Shown here piece by piece: positions 26,796 through 34,876 of a stretch of DNA of 64,000 nt (its first letter is position 1; each line of letters opens with the position of its first letter). Both the position numbers and the translations under genes were made by a program. Source of the stretch: Pseudonocardia sp. C8. Lineage in GTDB: Bacteria; Actinomycetota; Actinomycetes; Mycobacteriales; Pseudonocardiaceae. The stretch spans positions 3,063,501-3,127,500 of the forward strand of contig NZ_JACMTR010000002.1 in assembly GCF_014267175.1 (NCBI RefSeq), in the 5' to 3' direction. The notes beneath the pieces are model-generated. The model ran no database searches and was not told the DNA's origin. It saw nothing but the letters and a program-made list of their open reading frames with translations.

Positions 26796-26823
26796 TTGCG
26801 GTGAGGCAAGGCTGGGCTAAGGT
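26796..26823 (+). promoter_or_regulatory. Iron-box promoter of the solute-binding lipoprotein gene
   Basis: A -35 TTGCGG (26796-26801) and -10 TAAGGT (26818-26823) are 16 bases apart. The GTG start is 6 bases further on, so the transcript is probably leaderless. Bases 26802-26820 match the IdeR/DmdR iron-box consensus TTAGGTTAGGCTAACCTAA at 13 of 19 positions by my count. The site covers the -10, so iron-loaded repressor would block transcription. Confidence 0.6.
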
Positions 26824-26829
26824 CCGGTC

Positions 26830-27807
26830 GTGCTGAGAAAGCTCCTCCCGCTGCTGGTCCTGACCGGCCTGCTCGCCGCCTGCTCCTCCCCCGCACCGGA
26901 CACCGGCCCGGCCGGCACCGGGGAGGGCCCCTATCCGGTCCGCATCGACCACGCCTTCGGGAGCACCGAGATCCCGCGACGCCCGCAGCGCGTCGTCGCG
27001 CTGGGCGTCACCGACGTCGACCCGGTCGTGGCGCTCGGCGTCACCCCGGTCGCCGCCGGGTCATACCCCTTCTACGCGCAGACCCACGGCCTCGGCCCGT
27101 GGGCCCGCGGCCTCGTGCAGGGCCCGCCCCCGCAGGTCCTGACCGGCGACCCGAAGCCGGAGCAGATCGCGGCGCTCGACCCGGACGTGATCATCGCGGT
27201 CAGCGCGGGGATCGACCAGGCGATGTACGACCAGCTCTCGGCGATCGCGCCGGTCGTGGCCCGGCCGGCCGGGACGATCCCCTACGGCGTGCCGCGCAGC
27301 GACCAGATGCGCTCCGTCGCGACCGCCCTCGGCGAGCCCCAGCGGGGCGAGGAGCTGGTCCGGAAGGCCGACGCCGCCTTCGCCGACGCGGTCGCGGCGC
27401 ACCCGGAGTTCCGCGGGAAGACCGGGGCGACCGTGCTGCCGTTCGACGGCAAGTACGGCGCCTACACCCCCGCCGACTCCCGCGGGCAGTTCATGGCCGG
27501 CCTCGGCTTCGTCCAGCCGCCGGAGATCGCCCGGCGCGACACCGGCGAGCGGTTCTACGTCGAGGTGGCCGCCGAGCAGGCCGGCCTGCTCGACGGCGAC
27601 GCCCTGGTCATGCTGGCCGACGAGGGCGCGCGGAGGTCCCAGATCGACACCGACCCGGTGCTGCGGCAGGTCCCGGTCGTCGCGGAGGGCCGGATGATCG
27701 TGCCGGACACCGACACCCGCGGCGCGATGACCTACAACAGCGTGCTCTCCGCGCCGTACGCCCTGGAGCGCCTGGTCCCGCAGCTCGCGGCGGCCGTGCG
27801 CCGCTGA
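26830..27807 (+). CDS. Iron-siderophore-type ABC solute-binding lipoprotein
   Basis: A 325-residue FecB/FepB-type binding protein. The signal peptide ends in the lipobox LLAACSS. The body follows the type III binding-protein pattern: RIDHAFGSTEIPRRPQRVVALG at the start, PDVIIAVSAGID, and a long linking helix. An iron box overlaps its promoter, which supports uptake of ferric siderophore or heme under iron limitation. No permease or ATPase gene is adjacent, so it must work with a transporter encoded elsewhere. Confidence 0.88.
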   Translation: MLRKLLPLLVLTGLLAACSSPAPDTGPAGTGEGPYPVRIDHAFGSTEIPRRPQRVVALGVTDVDPVVALGVTPVAAGSYPFYAQTHGLGPWARGLVQGPPPQVLTGDPKPEQIAALDPDVIIAVSAGIDQAMYDQLSAIAPVVARPAGTIPYGVPRSDQMRSVATALGEPQRGEELVRKADAAFADAVAAHPEFRGKTGATVLPFDGKYGAYTPADSRGQFMAGLGFVQPPEIARRDTGERFYVEVAAEQAGLLDGDALVMLADEGARRSQIDTDPVLRQVPVVAEGRMIVPDTDTRGAMTYNSVLSAPYALERLVPQLAAAVRR

Positions 27808-27812
27808 CGGCC

Positions 27813-27818
27813 TAGGGT
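27813..27818 (+). promoter_or_regulatory. -10 box for leaderless SDR gene
   Basis: TAGGGT lies 8 bases before the ATG at 27827, with no ribosome site between. No clear -35 is seen. Confidence 0.4.
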
Positions 27819-27826
27819 CACCGGGT

Positions 27827-28588
27827 ATGAGCGTGATGGAGCGATTCCGACTGGACGGCAAGGTCGCCGTCGTCACCGGGGCCTCGGCCGGGCTGGGCGT
27901 GGCGTTCGCCACGGCACTGGCCGAGGCGGGGGCCGACGTGGTGCTCGGTGCCCGCCGCACCGACCGGCTCGCCGACACGGTCGCGCTGGTCGAGGCGGCC
28001 GGGCGGCGGGCCGTCGCCGTCGCCACCGACGTGGCCCTGCCCGAGGACTGCCGCGCGCTCGCCCATGCGGCGCTCGGCGAGTTCGGCCGGATCGACGTGC
28101 TGGTGAACAACGCGGGGATCGGCACCGCCGTCCCGGCGCTGAAGGAGACCCCCGAGGAGTTCACCCGGGTCATCGACGTCAACCTCAACGGCAGCTACTG
28201 GATGGCCCAGGCCTGTGCGACGCACATGGAGCCGGGCTCGAGCATCGTCAACATCTCCAGCGTGCTGGGGCTGACGACGGCGTCGCTGCCGCAGGCGGCC
28301 TACTCGGCCTCCAAGGCCGGGATCATCGGGCTCACCCGGGACCTCGCCCAGCAGTGGGCCACCCGCAAGGGGATCCGGGTCAACGCGATCGCGCCCGGAT
28401 TCTTCGCCTCGGAGATGACCGACCAGTACCAGCCCGGCTACCTCGACCGGATGATCGAGCGGGTCCCGATGGCGCGCAAGGGTGACCCGGAGGAGCTGGC
28501 CGCCACGGTCGTCTTCCTCGCGTCACCGGCCGGCGGGTACGTGACCGGGCAGACCTTCGCGGTCGACGGCGGGCTGACGATCACCTGA
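27827..28588 (+). CDS. Short-chain dehydrogenase/reductase
   Basis: A 253-residue classical SDR: cofactor motif TGASAGLG, VLVNNAGIG, catalytic Ser (NISSVLGL) and YSASK, and a C-terminal GQTFAVDGGLTIT. The Arg pair in GARRTDRL suggests NADP(H) preference. The pattern resembles gluconate-5-dehydrogenase/FabG-like enzymes, but the substrate is not determined. A leaderless-type -10 precedes it and a strong palindrome follows its stop. Confidence 0.88.
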   Translation: MSVMERFRLDGKVAVVTGASAGLGVAFATALAEAGADVVLGARRTDRLADTVALVEAAGRRAVAVATDVALPEDCRALAHAALGEFGRIDVLVNNAGIGTAVPALKETPEEFTRVIDVNLNGSYWMAQACATHMEPGSSIVNISSVLGLTTASLPQAAYSASKAGIIGLTRDLAQQWATRKGIRVNAIAPGFFASEMTDQYQPGYLDRMIERVPMARKGDPEELAATVVFLASPAGGYVTGQTFAVDGGLTIT

Positions 28589-28622
28589 CCGGTCGGGTTC
28601 CGGCGCGCCGGAACGGCCGGTC
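28587..28622 (+). terminator. Hairpin terminator after the SDR gene
   Basis: A perfect 18-bp palindrome (28597-28614) is nested in an outer GACCGG/CCGGTC pair (28587-28592 and 28617-28622). It ends just before the -10 of the hemerythrin gene. Confidence 0.65.
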
Positions 28623-28627
28623 CGTCC

Positions 28628-28633
28628 TACGCT
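28628..28633 (+). promoter_or_regulatory. -10 box of the hemerythrin-encapsulin operon
   Basis: TACGCT lies 7 bases before the GTG at 28641. No ribosome site is present, so the transcript is probably leaderless. The -35 region is occupied by the upstream hairpin. Confidence 0.45.
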
Positions 28634-28640
28634 GCGCTCC

Positions 28641-29222
28641 GTGCCCGACATCACGACGCTGATCCTCGACGACCACGCGTGGTTCCGGAGACGGTTCGCG
28701 GAGCTCGACGAGCTCCAGGCCCGCCCGGACGCCGACCCGCGCGAGCTGAGCCGGGTGTGGCGGCCGCTCGCGGACCGGCTCGACGTGCACGCGATCGCCG
28801 AGGAGAAGATCTTCTACCCGCAGCTGCTGAAGCAGGGCGAGAACCCCCAGGACGAGACCCTCGACGCGATCGGCGACCACAACGAGATCCGGGACGGGGT
28901 GGCCGAGGCCGAGCGCAACCCCGTCGGGTCCCAGGGCTGGTGGGACGGCGTGTGGTCCGCCCGGCGCGCCAACGACGAGCACATGGCCGAGGAGGAGAAC
29001 GAGGGCCTCGCCGACTTCCGCCAGCACGCGCCCTCCGGCCTGCGCGAGTCGCTCGGCCGCCAGTTCCAGGAGTTCATGGACACCCATCCCACCCCCGAGG
29101 GCCTCGACAACACCGACAAGGACCCGGAGGTCTACGTGCGGACGATCGAGGCCCGGATCGACCCCGCCTCCGCCTCGACGACCGGGCTCGGCATCGGCGA
29201 CCTGAAGGGACACGACCAGTGA
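28641..29222 (+). CDS. Hemerythrin-domain encapsulin cargo protein
   Basis: A 193-residue di-iron hemerythrin-like protein. Metal ligands appear in helix motifs LDDHAWF, LDVHAIAEEKIFYP, IGDHNEI and NDEHMAEEE. After a linker the protein ends in GLGIGDLKGHDQ, which fits the known targeting peptide (core LGIGSLKG) that docks cargo inside family 1 encapsulins. The next gene is the shell protein, overlapping by four bases. Such hemerythrin cargos are linked to protection against oxidative or nitrosative stress. The GTG start fits a leaderless transcript. Confidence 0.92.
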   Translation: MPDITTLILDDHAWFRRRFAELDELQARPDADPRELSRVWRPLADRLDVHAIAEEKIFYPQLLKQGENPQDETLDAIGDHNEIRDGVAEAERNPVGSQGWWDGVWSARRANDEHMAEEENEGLADFRQHAPSGLRESLGRQFQEFMDTHPTPEGLDNTDKDPEVYVRTIEARIDPASASTTGLGIGDLKGHDQ

Positions 29223-30040
29223 CCGTGCACGACCACCTGCTCCGCGCCCAGGCTCCGATCCCGGCCGCAGCCTGGGCGGCGATCGACGACGAGGCCCGCG
29301 AGCGGCTCACCCCGCTGCTGGCCGGTCGCCGGCTCACCGACTGGGGCGGCGCGGCCGGCTGGTCGGCTTCGTCGGTGTCGCTGGGCCGGGCGACCCGGCT
29401 CGGCGGCCCGCCGCCCGGGGTCGACGCGGCCGGCGCCACGGCCCGGTTGCGCCGGGTCCAGCCGCTGGCCGAGTTCCGGGTGCCGTTCACGGTGTCCCGC
29501 GACGAGATCGACGACATCGAGCGCGGCGCCCAGGACCCCGAGCTCGACGACCTCGACCGCGCCGCCCGGCAGGCCGCCTCGATCGAGAACCGGGCGCTGT
29601 TCCACGGCTGGCCGGACGCGCAGATCACCGGCATCGCCGAGGCGTCGCCGTACGAGGCACTGTCCCTCGGTGACGACACCGACCGCTACCCGGGCGTCGT
29701 CGCGCGGGCGGTGGACGTGCTGCGCCGGGCCGGCATCGAGGGCCCGTTCGCGCTGGCCGTCGCCCCGGAGGGCTTCACCCGGATCGCCGAGACCGCCGAG
29801 CACGGCGGCTACCCGCTGTTCGACCACCTGACCCGCATCCTCGGCGGCCGGATCCTGCGGGCACCCGGCCTGGACGGCGCGCTGGTGGTGTCCCAGCGCG
29901 GCGGCGACTTCGTGCTCGACGTCGGCCAGGACCTCGCGATCGGCTACTCCTCGCACGACGCGGACACGGTGCACCTCTACCTGGAGGAGTCGTTCACGTT
30001 CCGGGTCACCGAGGCGGACGCCGCGGTGGTCGTGCGCTGA
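29219..30040 (+). CDS. Family 1 encapsulin shell protein
   Basis: A 273-residue HK97-fold shell protein of the linocin M18/encapsulin family. Marks are the N-terminal helix AAWAAIDDEARERLTPLLAG, the P-domain block VSRDEIDDIERG, and the C-terminal LDVGQDLAIGYSSHD and EESFTFRV. The GTG overlaps the cargo stop (GTGA), so cargo and shell are co-translated. Family knowledge gives a 60-subunit nanocompartment in the cytoplasm. A palindrome with terminator character follows. Confidence 0.94.
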   Translation: MTVHDHLLRAQAPIPAAAWAAIDDEARERLTPLLAGRRLTDWGGAAGWSASSVSLGRATRLGGPPPGVDAAGATARLRRVQPLAEFRVPFTVSRDEIDDIERGAQDPELDDLDRAARQAASIENRALFHGWPDAQITGIAEASPYEALSLGDDTDRYPGVVARAVDVLRRAGIEGPFALAVAPEGFTRIAETAEHGGYPLFDHLTRILGGRILRAPGLDGALVVSQRGGDFVLDVGQDLAIGYSSHDADTVHLYLEESFTFRVTEADAAVVVR

Positions 30041-30047
30041 CGCGCCC

Positions 30048-30087
30048 GTGAGTGGTTATCGGGGCCAGAGCCCTGATAACCACTCAC
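30048..30087. terminator. Palindrome between convergent encapsulin and antiporter genes
   Basis: 18-base arms at 30048-30065 and 30070-30087 pair fully apart from one G-T pair around the loop CAGA. The right arm overlaps the antiporter stop codon. It can end transcripts from both sides. Its outer TGAGTGG resembles the edge of the 51-bp element at 3067. Confidence 0.65.
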
Positions 30088-31679
30088 GAGCGCGCGAGCG
30101 CCGTGCGCATGTCCAGCCGCTGCAGGACGCGGTCGGCGGCGTGCGGGTCGACCCCCGGCTCCCGGCGCGCGGCGAGGACCTCGACGCGGGCGGCCGCGAG
30201 CGCCGACGCGTGGGCCTCGGCGACCTGCCCACGCACCGTCCGGAGGGCGGCGATCCGCTGTCGTTCCTCCTCCGAGGGCGTCTCCCCGGACAGCACCGAC
30301 TCCAGGCGGGCGAGCCGCTCGCGCATTGCCGTGCCGACCTCCTCGGGCAGGTCCCGGACCGACCGCTCGAACTCCAGGGTCGCGAGGGCGGCCCGCCGGG
30401 CCCGCAGCACGATCTCCCGCTCGGCCCGCGCCTCGGCGCCGGCCTCGTCGTCGACGCCGAGGGCGCGGACCAGCGCCGGCAGCGTGAACCCGGGCACGAG
30501 CAGCGTCACGACCAGCACGGACACCGCGATGAGCACGATCTCGGCACGGTGCGGGAACGGGGTCCCGGCCGACGTCGTCGCCGGCAGGGACAGCGCCAGC
30601 GCCAGGGTCGCGAGGCCGCGCATGCCGCACCAGGACAGCAGCAGCACCTCGGGCCCGGTCCGCGGTGCGGCAGTGCGGTCGGCGGAGCGCCGCACCACCC
30701 GCCAGGCGACGGTCATCCACACGACGCGCACCGCGACGACGACCGAACACACGATCCCGGCGTGCCCGAGCATGCGCGGCAGATCGTCCCCCGCGGCGGT
30801 GACGACCTGCCGCAGGTCGAGCCCGATCAACCCGAACGCCAGCCCGGTGACCAGCAGCTCGACCACGTTCCACAGCGAGGTCTGGGTGAGTCGCTCGACG
30901 GACTCGTCGGCGTCCGTGCCGGCCCGCAGCTGCAGCGCGAGCACGACGACCGCGACGACCCCGGACGCGTGGACCTCCTCGGCGGCGAGGTAGGTGGCGA
31001 ACGGCAGCACCAGGGTCAGCGCGCTGCGCCCGGTCGTGTCGGTGACCCGGCCGAGCACGGTGCGGGCCAGCCAGGCCACCGCCAGGCCGATGAGCACGGC
31101 TCCAGCGGCCCCCGCGACGAACCGGACGCCGAGCCCGAGCGGGCTGAGCTCGTCGCCGGAGACGGTCGCGAGCACCGCCGCCTGGAAGATCACCAGAGCG
31201 GTGGCGTCGTTGAACAGTCCCTCGCTCTGCAGCACCGACACCAGCCGCCGCGGGACCGGCACCTGGCCTGCGACGGCCTCGACGGCCACCGGGTCCGGTG
31301 GCGCGACCATCGCCCCGAGCGCGACCGCCGCGGTCACCGCGATGCCCGGGATCAGCAGCCAGACCGCCCCGGCGACGACGGCGGTGGTGGCCAGCACCAG
31401 CCCGATCGCGAGCAGGGCGATCGTGCGCCACCGAGCACGGAACAGGGCCCACGACGTCCGCTGCGCGGTCGCGAACAGCAGCGGCGGCAGGAACAGTGGC
31501 AGGATGAGCTCGGGCTCGAGGGTGAACGCGTCCGGCAGGCCGGGCAGCAGCGCGACCCCGGCGCCGAACACGACCATCAGGGCCGGCCACGGCAGGCGCA
31601 GCCGCTCCCCCACGCCGACCAGCACGACGGCGGCCAGCATCAGGCCGACGACCACCAGCAGCATCCCCACCCGCACCAC
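30084..31679 (-). CDS. CPA1-family cation/proton antiporter
   Basis: A 531-residue Na+/H+ antiporter-like protein with about twelve membrane helices (to about residue 400) and a charged cytoplasmic tail rich in Arg and Glu. The ion-site motifs are APPDPVAV (where many relatives have TDP) and [11 protein letters not shown] (the conserved ND pair). GTG 31679 is the longest start; ATG 31664, five codons on, is equally likely. It converges on the encapsulin operon and is divergent from the PEBP gene by 89 bases. Confidence 0.9.
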   Translation of the reverse strand: MVRVGMLLVVVGLMLAAVVLVGVGERLRLPWPALMVVFGAGVALLPGLPDAFTLEPELILPLFLPPLLFATAQRTSWALFRARWRTIALLAIGLVLATTAVVAGAVWLLIPGIAVTAAVALGAMVAPPDPVAVEAVAGQVPVPRRLVSVLQSEGLFNDATALVIFQAAVLATVSGDELSPLGLGVRFVAGAAGAVLIGLAVAWLARTVLGRVTDTTGRSALTLVLPFATYLAAEEVHASGVVAVVVLALQLRAGTDADESVERLTQTSLWNVVELLVTGLAFGLIGLDLRQVVTAAGDDLPRMLGHAGIVCSVVVAVRVVWMTVAWRVVRRSADRTAAPRTGPEVLLLSWCGMRGLATLALALSLPATTSAGTPFPHRAEIVLIAVSVLVVTLLVPGFTLPALVRALGVDDEAGAEARAEREIVLRARRAALATLEFERSVRDLPEEVGTAMRERLARLESVLSGETPSEEERQRIAALRTVRGQVAEAHASALAAARVEVLAARREPGVDPHAADRVLQRLDMRTALARS

Positions 31680-31768
31680 CCACCCGGCTCGTCGTCCCCG
31701 GCACGGGACGGCGGGGCATGCCAGGATCGGGCCGTACCCCGCAAGCCCCGACGAGGAGGTCGTCCACA

Positions 31769-32302
31769 GTGTCCCGCAATCCGTACGACGAGCTGCCCCC
31801 GGTCCCGTCGTTCACCGTGTCCAGCGAGGACGTCACCGACGGCGCAGCGCTCGCCACGCCGCAGCTGTCCGGCATCTTCGGCGCCGGCGGCGAGGACCGC
31901 TCCCCGCAGCTGTCCTGGTCCGGCGCGCCGGAGGACACCCAGTCCTATGTGGTCACCTGCTACGACCCGGACGCCCCGACCGTGTCCGGGTTCTGGCACT
32001 GGGCGGTGTTCAACCTCCCGGCATCGGTGACGTCGCTGCCCGCCGGGGCCGGTGACGAGACCGGTTCCGGGCTGCCCGAGGGCGCCGTGCAGCTGCCGAA
32101 CGACGCCGGCCTGGCCCGCTACCTGGGCGCCGCCCCGCCGCCCGGGCACGGCCCGCACCGGTACTACTTCGTGGTGCACGCCGTCGACGTGCCGTCGCTG
32201 GACATCCCGGCCACGTCGACGCCGGCGTTCCTGGCGTTCAACCTGTTCGGGCACACCCTCGGGCGCGCGATGCTCGTCGGGACGCACGCGAACCTGAGCT
32301 GA
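31769..32302 (+). CDS. YbhB/YbcL-family (PEBP-like) protein
   Basis: A 177-residue protein of the phosphatidylethanolamine-binding/Raf kinase inhibitor-like family. Family marks are [10 protein letters not shown], the binding-pocket CYDPDAPT and [10 protein letters not shown], and [16 protein letters not shown] 31769 has GAGGAGGT eight bases upstream, a strong ribosome site. The bacterial function is poorly known; ligand binding is presumed. The next gene begins 11 bases on. Confidence 0.9.
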   Translation: MSRNPYDELPPVPSFTVSSEDVTDGAALATPQLSGIFGAGGEDRSPQLSWSGAPEDTQSYVVTCYDPDAPTVSGFWHWAVFNLPASVTSLPAGAGDETGSGLPEGAVQLPNDAGLARYLGAAPPPGHGPHRYYFVVHAVDVPSLDIPATSTPAFLAFNLFGHTLGRAMLVGTHANLS

Positions 32303-32313
32303 CCGCCCGCGCC

Positions 32314-33354
32314 GTGGACGCCGACGCCGTCGCCGAACGGCTCTACCGGATCCCGCCCGACGAGTTCGTCGCCGCGCGGGACGAGGCGGTCGCCGAGGCC
32401 CGCGCGGCCGGGGACCGGGATGCCGCCAAGGCGATCGGCGCGTGCAAGCGGCCGACCCGCGCCGCCTGGCTGACGAACCTGCTCGTCGGGGCGGCGCCCG
32501 ACGAGGTCGAGGGGTTCCTGTCGCTGGCCGGGCCGCTCGCGGACGCCCAGCGCTCGCTCGACGGCCCGGCCCTGCGGCAGGTGTCGGCGCAGCGGAACAA
32601 GCTGGTCGGGGCGCTGTCCCGGCGAGCGGCGCAGCTGGGCCGGGAGGCCGGGCAGCGGGTCGACTCCGGCCTGGAACGCGAGGTCCGCGGCGTCCTGGAG
32701 TCGGCGCTGGCCGACGACGAGCTGGCCGAGCAGGTGCGGTCCGGCCGGCTGGTGCGGTTCGAGCGGCACAGCGGCTTCGGGACGTTCGGCGCCGGCGAGA
32801 CCGGCACCGGTACCCGTCCGCGGGGAGCCCGGCGCCCGGGCACCCCGGCACCGGCCGGGTCCACCGGTGCGGACGACGAGCCCACCGGCGCGGCACCGGA
32901 CGACGAGCCCGCGGACGGCCGCCGCGGGGCGGCCGGCGAGCTCGACGGGAAGCGCCGCGAGGCGGACCGGCGAGCACGGGACCAGCGGGCCGCCGAGCGG
33001 CGCGAGCGGGAGCGTGCTGCCGCCGAGCAGCGTGAACGCGAGCGCCGGGAGCGCGAGCTCGCCGCGGCCGAGGACCGGCTGGAACGGGCCCGGCTCGCAG
33101 CCCACGACGCGGCCCGGGAGCGCGACGACACCCGGGAACGCGCGGACGCCGCGGCCGAACGCCGCGACGACGCGCACCGCCGGGTCGAGGAGCTGCGCGC
33201 GGAGCTCGACCGGGCCCGCTCCGAGGCGACCGACGCGGACCGTGCGCTGCGGTCCGCGGAACGCGAGGCGGGCGACGCCGCCCGGCGCGCCCGCCAGGCC
33301 GACGCCGAGGTCACCCGCGCCGAGCGGGCCCTCGAGGACGCCCGGGACACCTGA
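32314..33354 (+). CDS. Unknown protein with long charged coiled coil
   Basis: A 346-residue protein with no enzyme motif. Residues 1-150 form a compact helical part (YRIPPDEFVAARDEAVAEAR, KRPTRAAWLTNLLVG) seen in hypothetical actinobacterial proteins. A Gly/Pro/Asp linker follows (about 165-205). Residues 210-346 are almost only Arg, Glu, Ala, Asp and Gln in heptad-like order, a long single helix or coiled coil. The GTG is used because the frame is continuous from 32314. It probably shares a transcript with the PEBP gene. A structural or scaffolding role is a guess. Confidence 0.75.
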   Translation: MDADAVAERLYRIPPDEFVAARDEAVAEARAAGDRDAAKAIGACKRPTRAAWLTNLLVGAAPDEVEGFLSLAGPLADAQRSLDGPALRQVSAQRNKLVGALSRRAAQLGREAGQRVDSGLEREVRGVLESALADDELAEQVRSGRLVRFERHSGFGTFGAGETGTGTRPRGARRPGTPAPAGSTGADDEPTGAAPDDEPADGRRGAAGELDGKRREADRRARDQRAAERRERERAAAEQRERERRERELAAAEDRLERARLAAHDAARERDDTRERADAAAERRDDAHRRVEELRAELDRARSEATDADRALRSAEREAGDAARRARQADAEVTRAERALEDARDT

Positions 33355-33410
33355 CCCCGCTCATCTCCGCCACGCAGCCCGGCCTGCTCCGGCGGGCTCG
33401 ACGCGCCGCG

Positions 33411-33488
33411 CCCTGCAGACGCTCACCGAACCCGGCGACGCTCACCCGATCACGCGAGCACCTCCGGGTTGCGTGAGCGCCTGCAGGG
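33411..33488. repeat. 78-bp imperfect hairpin
   Basis: Arms of about 25 bases (33411-33435 and 33464-33488) match at 22 positions. The outer ends are CCCTGCAG and CTGCAGGG. The loop also contains GCTCAC and GCGAGC words. It may act as a terminator for the coiled-coil gene or be a repeat element. Confidence 0.6.
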
Positions 33489-33546
33489 AAGGGGTGTGTG
33501 ACGCGGCCGAGTCCGGGCGAGCCCGTGGTTCGGGCCCCACCCCTCC

Positions 33547-33610
33547 CCGCCGAGATGCACGCCCAGCGTTCGACGAAGATCGACAATTCGCGCTCGGCTG
33601 CACCTCGGCG
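33547..33610. repeat. 64-bp palindromic repeat, copy A
   Basis: Ends CCGAGATGCA and TGCACCTCGG face each other around an asymmetric centre containing AAGATCGACAATTCGCGCT. A related copy lies inverted at 54985-55047. Confidence 0.65.
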
Positions 33611-33724
33611 ATTGTCCCGAGCAGCCGCGGGCCGGAGAGTCGTTCGCTCGGAGCAACGACCGTGGCCGGTCTCACCGCGACGCGCTGCGCGGGCCGGATC
33701 TACGCTCGGTCCCGTGATCCGACG

Positions 33725-34813
33725 GTGACGGCGTACGGGCGCCTGCGGAACGTCCGCTGGTGGCGGTGGTTGCTGCTCGCCGTCCTCACCGCGGGCGCCA
33801 CCGCCGCGCTGGCCGTCCTCGACGTGCCGTCGCCCGCGCTGTTCGCCGGGCTGTTCGTGGCCACCGCCGTGGCACTCGCCGGGCTCGGACCGGCCCGGGT
33901 CGCCCGGCCCGCCACCGCGGGCGGCCAGGCGGTGATCGGCGTCGTCATCGGGTTGCTGGCCCGGCCGGAGACCCTCGCGACGGTGGCCACCCAGTGGATC
34001 CCGGTGCTGCTCATCAGCCTCGGGACGCTGCTGGTCAGCATGGCTGCCGGGCTGCTCATGGGCCTGCAGCGCGGGGTCACCCCGCTGACCGGGATGCTCG
34101 CGCAGACCGCGGGCGGCGCGTCCGGGCTGGTCGCGATCAGCCGCGAGCTGGGCGGCGACGAGCGCACGGTCGCGGTGATCCAGTACCTGCGGGTCGGCCT
34201 GGTGACGGCGACGATGCCGGTGGTCGCCGCGCTCGCCTACGGCGCGCAGCACACCGTCCCGGCGGACCTCGCGCCGCCCGGACCGGGCGCCCCCTGGTGG
34301 GCCGGGCTCGCGGTGACCGCGGTGTGCGCCGCGATCGGCATCCCGCTCGGCCGGGTCGCGCGGATCCCCGCGCCCGCGCTGCTGGGCCCGATGGCCGTCG
34401 CCCTGGTCCTGAGCCTGACCGGGCTGACCGCCGACGCCGCCGTCCCGGTCCCGGTGGTCGACGTGGCCTACGCGGTCATCGGCTGGCAGGCGGGCCTGCG
34501 CTACACCCGCGCGGCCCTCGGCACGGTCGTCCGGCTGCTCCCGCTCGCCACGGCGCTGATCCTGGCCGTGGTCGCCCTGTGCGCCGGGCTGGGGCTGCTG
34601 CTGTCGCACTTCACCGGGATGACCCTGCTGGAGGGCTACCTCGCGACGACGCCCGGCGGGGTGTACGCGGTGCTGGCGACCGCGATCTCCTCCGGGGTGG
34701 ACGTCACCTCGGTGGTCGCCGTGCAGGTGCTGCGGGTGATCCTCATGCTGCTGGTGGCGCCGTGGATCGCCCGGTTCGTGGGACGGCGGCTCGGCGCGGA
34801 GCCGGCCAGGTAG
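33725..34813 (+). CDS. AbrB-family membrane protein
   Basis: A 362-residue membrane protein of the AbrB family (once named putative ammonia monooxygenase). It has two repeated five-helix halves; the duplicated marks are LLARPETLATVATQWIPVLL, QTAGGASGLVAISRELG, and LATTPGGVYAVLATAISSG. The family is thought to transport an unknown solute. The GTG at 33725 lies 18 bases after TACGCT. It is not the AbrB DNA-binding protein. It is followed 63 bases later by pgm. Confidence 0.85.
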   Translation: MTAYGRLRNVRWWRWLLLAVLTAGATAALAVLDVPSPALFAGLFVATAVALAGLGPARVARPATAGGQAVIGVVIGLLARPETLATVATQWIPVLLISLGTLLVSMAAGLLMGLQRGVTPLTGMLAQTAGGASGLVAISRELGGDERTVAVIQYLRVGLVTATMPVVAALAYGAQHTVPADLAPPGPGAPWWAGLAVTAVCAAIGIPLGRVARIPAPALLGPMAVALVLSLTGLTADAAVPVPVVDVAYAVIGWQAGLRYTRAALGTVVRLLPLATALILAVVALCAGLGLLLSHFTGMTLLEGYLATTPGGVYAVLATAISSGVDVTSVVAVQVLRVILMLLVAPWIARFVGRRLGAEPAR

Positions 34814-34876
34814 GTGCGGCCACGCCCCCCGTACGGCAGGCTGTGCACGATCGATCCGGACGGAAGGAACCGCTGC

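Larger units (their letters stand above)
33355..33724. other. Intergenic region with two palindromic repeats
   Basis: This 370-base gap contains no gene I can support. It holds a 78-bp imperfect hairpin (33411-33488) and a 64-bp palindromic repeat (33547-33610) that recurs at 54985-55047. A TACGCT -10 box at 33701-33706 precedes the AbrB-type gene. Confidence 0.65.
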
